64,000 nt of DNA from Paenibacillus_G sp049942825 (GTDB taxonomy: Bacteria; Bacillota; Bacilli; Paenibacillales; NBRC-103111): the NCBI RefSeq assembly GCF_049942825.1, contig NZ_CP187970.1, positions 3,720,001-3,784,000 on the forward strand, in the 5' to 3' direction. Below, one piece after another: positions 60,950-64,000 of this stretch. The position numbers and the translations under genes are program-made. How positions within the stretch are numbered: position 1 is the stretch's first letter; every line of letters starts with the position of its first letter. The notes under the pieces were generated by a model. The model had not been told where the DNA came from and made no database searches. It worked only from the letters and a program-made list of their open reading frames with translations.

Positions 60950-62413
60950 ATGACCCCTACCGCGGACTGGCTGCAGGATATTGGGATTGCGGAGCTGCAG
61001 CGCAGGATGGAAAAGGGAGAGCTGACCGCGGCCGGGCTGACCGAGGGCTATCTGCTGCGGATTGCCGCTTACGATAAACAGGGACCGATGCTGAACGCGG
61101 TTCTGGAAGTAAACCCGGAAGCGATGGCCATCGCGGAGGGACTGGACGCCGAACGGCGTGCGAAGGGAGCTAGAGGACCACTGCATGGCATTCCCCTGCT
61201 GCTCAAGGATAATATCGATACGGGAGACGGGATGATGACGAGTGCCGGATCGATCGCTCTGGTCGGTCACTATGCCACGCGCGATTCGCATCTGGTCTCC
61301 CGGCTCCGGGAAGCCGGCGCGGTCATTCTCGGCAAAACGAACATGACCGAGTGGGCGAACTTCATGACCCAGGGCATGCCCGGGGGCTACAGCTCCCGCG
61401 GAGGGCAGGTGCTGAACCCGTACGGCTGCGGCCGGCTGAACTGCGGCGGCTCCTCGAGCGGATCGGGCGCAGCAGTGGCCGCTTCCCTGGCTGCTGCCGC
61501 CGTTGGCACCGAGACGTCGGGCTCGATCCTGAGCCCGGCGGTGTGCAGCTCGGTCGTCGGCATCAAGCCGACGGTGGGGCTGATCTCCCGCAGCGGCGTC
61601 ATCCCGCTGGCGATGAGCCAGGATACGCCGGGGCCTCTGGCCCGCATCGTGGAGGATGCGGCGCTCCTGCTCGGCGCCATGGCCGGGCCCGATGCGGACG
61701 ATCCGGCAACTGCCAGCGGCATCGGCCGGGTCTGCCGGGATTACACGCCCTTCCTCGACGCCGGGGGACTCGAAGGGGCGAGGATCGGCGTGCCCCGGAG
61801 GAGGTTTCATGACCGGCTGCCGCATGATGAAGGGGCCTTATTCGAGGAACATCTGGAGGCGATGCGGGCTGCCGGGGCGGTGGTCGTCGATCCGGCGGAG
61901 ATCCCGTCCGCAGCGGAGCTGGCGCAGTACCAGTCGACCGTGTTCCGCCATGAATTCAAAGCCGGCATCAATCGCTACTTGAGCCGGCTGGCCCCCCATC
62001 TGCCTGTGCACTCGCTCAAGGATCTCATCCTGTTCAATACGATGCATCATGACGAGGCGCTGAGGTATGGACAGGACAACCTGCTTATCGCCGAAGATAC
62101 CAGCGGGATGCTGACCGAGCCCCGGTACCTGGAGGACCGGCTCACGGATCTGCGGCTCTCCCGAAGGGAGGGCATCGACGCGGTGATGAGGGAGCATGGC
62201 CTCCAGGCGCTGGTTTTCCCCGGAACCGCGGGGGCCAGCATTGCGGCGAAGGCGGGCTACCCATCGGTGACCGTGCCCGGCGGGTATGTGTCCGGCGGCC
62301 GGCCGGTCGGCGTCACCTTCACCGGGGGCGCTTACGCGGAGCCCCAGCTCATCCGAATCGCTTATGCATTCGAGCAGCTGCGGGGGATGAGGCGCCGGCC
62401 GATCTGGCTGTAA
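60950..62413 (+). CDS. Amidase (amidase-signature family)
   Basis: 487 residues. The Ser-cisSer-Lys triad is visible: Lys in LLLKDNIDTGDGMMTSAGS, the cis-Ser in GGSSSGSGAAVAASLAAAAV, and the nucleophile Ser in GTETSGSILSPAVCSSVVG. VGIKPTVGLISRSGVIPL follows. It hydrolyses carboxylic amides. It is closer to free amidases (AtzF/YerM-like) than to GatA, and no gatB or gatC lies nearby. AAAGGAGG is 10-11 nt before ATG 60950. Single gene. Confidence 0.9.
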   Translation: MTPTADWLQDIGIAELQRRMEKGELTAAGLTEGYLLRIAAYDKQGPMLNAVLEVNPEAMAIAEGLDAERRAKGARGPLHGIPLLLKDNIDTGDGMMTSAGSIALVGHYATRDSHLVSRLREAGAVILGKTNMTEWANFMTQGMPGGYSSRGGQVLNPYGCGRLNCGGSSSGSGAAVAASLAAAAVGTETSGSILSPAVCSSVVGIKPTVGLISRSGVIPLAMSQDTPGPLARIVEDAALLLGAMAGPDADDPATASGIGRVCRDYTPFLDAGGLEGARIGVPRRRFHDRLPHDEGALFEEHLEAMRAAGAVVVDPAEIPSAAELAQYQSTVFRHEFKAGINRYLSRLAPHLPVHSLKDLILFNTMHHDEALRYGQDNLLIAEDTSGMLTEPRYLEDRLTDLRLSRREGIDAVMREHGLQALVFPGTAGASIAAKAGYPSVTVPGGYVSGGRPVGVTFTGGAYAEPQLIRIAYAFEQLRGMRRRPIWL

Positions 62414-62579
62414 GTGCCGTCAGGCAGTGGATGCAGCGAAAGACAAGGACAGCAGCTATGTTCAGCGCGGTGAGTTGCGACTTGTCTGTTCTGCATCGCT
62501 GCGTGGCTTGCAGAGCCATTGTTATTATGAAGATGATAAAGCAGGCAAGTCAGGAAACTTAGAGGAGGAGTGAAACGCC

Positions 62580-62843
62580 GAGCTGATCGGTGATCGTGTT
62601 CGGTTCAGAAGGATTATGGAGGAAGATTGGGAGCTCCGCTACCGGTAGGGGACGGACCCTGCGACCCTGCAGTCGGGGCTCGGGATTCCGACCGTGGACG
62701 AGGATAATCCCGCGTGCATCTGGTGCTATGAGAAAGTGAGCTTTCGCCGGGAAGGCGTCCTGAGGGATGAAGTCTACAAGAACGGCGTATACCTGGACCG
62801 GATTCTGATGAGCATCTTGAAGCACGAGTTTTATAGCGCATAG
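62580..62843 (+). pseudogene. GNAT acetyltransferase remnant
   Basis: One frame reads ELIGDRVRFRRIMEEDWELR, a typical RimJ-type N-terminus, then a stop (TAG 62646-62648). It then continues in the same frame with ACIWCYEKVSFRREGVLRDE and YLDRILMSILKHEF, the typical C-terminus. The central acetyl-CoA-binding part is absent, so an internal deletion plus a nonsense codon destroyed it. AGAGGAGG upstream (62561-62568) is the old RBS. The stretch from 62414 holds nothing else. Confidence 0.7.
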
Positions 62844-62931
62844 TAGGGGGTGTAGCGGGGGAGAGATGCGGTGAGCCAAAGATAGGATGAATTTCATCAT
62901 CTAGGCTCAGCCAAGCCTCAGGCACCATCAT

Positions 62932-62984
62932 AAAACACCGCCCTTATGAGGCCCTTTTGCAGGGCCCTCAGAGAGCGGTGTTTT
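62932..62984 (-). terminator. Terminator of the aldo/keto reductase gene
   Basis: AAAACACCGC (62932-62941) pairs with GCGGTGTTTT (62975-62984), with an inner TGAGGCCCT/AGGGCC stem. On the minus strand the stem ends in TTTT. It follows the gene by 13 nt. Confidence 0.85.
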
Positions 62985-62997
62985 TGGTGTACAGAGA

Positions 62998-63939
62998 TTA
63001 TGCTTCCAGCACGGCTTCGATCCGCTGAAGCACTTCAGAGGAGAGGGAGATGCCGGAAGCGGTCGCATTCTCGGTGACCTGCTCGGGGCGGCTGGCGCCG
63101 ACGAGCGCGCTGGCCACATTCTCCTGGCGCAGCACCCACGCCAGCGCCAGCTGGGAGACCTGGATGCCGAGCTCGTCGGCGATCGCCGTCAGCTGTTCTA
63201 CCTGCCGCAGCTTCTTCTCGTTGATGCGGTCCTCGCCCCAGTTTTTGCTGGCGGCGCGGCTGTCTGCCGGTACGGCTTCGCCGAGTCGGTATTTGCCGGT
63301 GAGCAGGCCCTGCGCCAGCGGCGAGAAGACGACCTGGGAGATGCCCTTGGCCGTGCCGGTCGGGATGACCTCTTTTTCGATATAGCGGTTGAACAGGTTG
63401 TAGATCGGCTGGTTGACGATGATCCGGTCAAGAAGATATCGGTCAGCGATTCCCAGTGCCTCGACCATCTGGGCGGCAGTCCACTCGCTGACGCCGACAT
63501 ACAGCACCTTGCCTTGGGTGACGAGATCGTCGAGGGCGCGGAGCGTCTCCTCAAGCGGGGTTTCGGGATCGTAGCGGTGACAGTAGTACAGGTCAACGTA
63601 ATCGGTGCCAAGCCGCTTCAGCGAAGCATGGCACTGCTCGGTAATATGCTTGCGGGAGAGACCGCGGTCATTGGGGCCGTCTCCCATGTTGCCGAATACT
63701 TTGGTCGCGAGCACGTAAGATTCTCTGGGATAGCTGCCGAGCACCCGGCCGACCAGCTTTTCGGCTTCGCCGCGCTCGTATACATTCGCCGTGTCAAAAA
63801 AGTTGATGCCCAGGTCATACGCCTGTTCGATGGAACGGACCGCGCGTTCATTTTCTACATAGCCTCCGTACGTCATCCAACTGCCCAGACTGATTTCGCT
63901 GACCTTCAGTCCGCTTCTGCCGAGTTTGCGATACTGCAT
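62998..63939 (-). CDS. Aldo/keto reductase (Kv-beta/YghZ-like)
   Basis: A 313-aa TIM-barrel NADPH oxidoreductase. It begins MQYRKLGRSGLKVSEISLG. The catalytic tetrad residues are Asp in FFDTANVYERGEAEK with its Tyr, Lys in LATKVFG, and His in YYCHRYDPETPLEE. NADPH-binding signatures are VVFSPLAQGLLTGKY and ALVGASRPEQVTENA. This AKR subgroup reduces aldehydes such as methylglyoxal. AAAGGAGG precedes the ATG at 10-12 nt. The 60 nt beyond 63939 are its promoter region. Confidence 0.92.
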   Translation of the reverse strand: MQYRKLGRSGLKVSEISLGSWMTYGGYVENERAVRSIEQAYDLGINFFDTANVYERGEAEKLVGRVLGSYPRESYVLATKVFGNMGDGPNDRGLSRKHITEQCHASLKRLGTDYVDLYYCHRYDPETPLEETLRALDDLVTQGKVLYVGVSEWTAAQMVEALGIADRYLLDRIIVNQPIYNLFNRYIEKEVIPTGTAKGISQVVFSPLAQGLLTGKYRLGEAVPADSRAASKNWGEDRINEKKLRQVEQLTAIADELGIQVSQLALAWVLRQENVASALVGASRPEQVTENATASGISLSSEVLQRIEAVLEA

Positions 63940-64000
63940 GGATTCATCTTCCTCCTTTGTGAAATGGCTTTCATTTTTGGTGGTGCGCCTGGCTTGAAAG

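Noticed and set aside
60029..61825. A 598-codon minus-strand frame
   Set aside because: Antisense to the amidase and neighbours; no domain recognisable.

Overview
The window looks like a chromosome segment from a G+C-rich, spore-forming Firmicute of the Paenibacillaceae (Paenibacillus mucilaginosus type). The signs are strong AGGAGG-type ribosome binding sites, frequent TTG/GTG starts, a T-box in front of ileS, a PucR/AdeR-controlled alanine dehydrogenase, and many small proteins of Paenibacillus/Bacillus families (DUF2533, DUF1904, DUF445, CBO0543). No rRNA, tRNA, CRISPR array or phage genes were seen.

Layout. 1-8 kb: housekeeping and accessory genes (edge of a thioesterase-like gene, SanA/YdcF-like protein, benzil-reductase-like SDR, MFS transporter, and an NmrA-type quinone-oxidoreductase-like gene with a DsbA/FrnE-like gene behind a very good sigma-A promoter). 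8-11 kb: gene-poor, with a 127-bp tandem repeat, an IS110-family transposase, stem-loops and copies of a short interspersed repeat. 11-16.5 kb: an alanine utilisation block (alr, ald, adeR, alanine permease). 16.8-30.5 kb: methyltransferase, arylamine N-acetyltransferase, T-box plus ileS (IleS2-like), Nudix, DUF445, aldose epimerase-like, nitroreductase, GNAT and small unknowns, with several minisatellites. 30.8-36.6 kb: a scarred stretch: intact PadR, FtsW/RodA-like pseudogene, DUF6223 protein, OmpR/HK pair, a truncated second rpiA, and an ECF sigma remnant. 37.7-50.7 kb: a surface-glycan island. 50.9-52.6 kb: a shrunken PadR copy, a YdjM-like membrane protein and the intact rpiA. 52.7-64 kb: beta-galactosidase, a variant SRAP protein, a frameshifted VPS62-like gene, small proteins, an LMW-PTP-like gene probably starting at ATT, an amidase and an aldo/keto reductase.

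The most interesting part is the island at 37.7-50.7 kb. manC, gmd, a perosamine-synthase-type aminotransferase and a NeuD/PerB-type acetyltransferase together predict synthesis of GDP-N-acetylperosamine. This sugar is best known from Gram-negative O-antigens. Around them lie two glycosyltransferases with long Lys/Arg-rich N-terminal tails (one also with DUF4214 repeats), two paralogous GT-B-like proteins with an extra C-terminal domain, a WcbI-like protein, and two small co-encoded proteins, one with a Ser/Thr/Tyr tract that could be a glycosylation target. Sequences resembling mother-cell sigma-E promoters lie upstream of three transcription units. I infer a sporulation-linked surface glycosylation system. 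The island is flanked by reciprocal intact/degraded copies of padR and rpiA, which suggests it sits between two arms of an old duplication.
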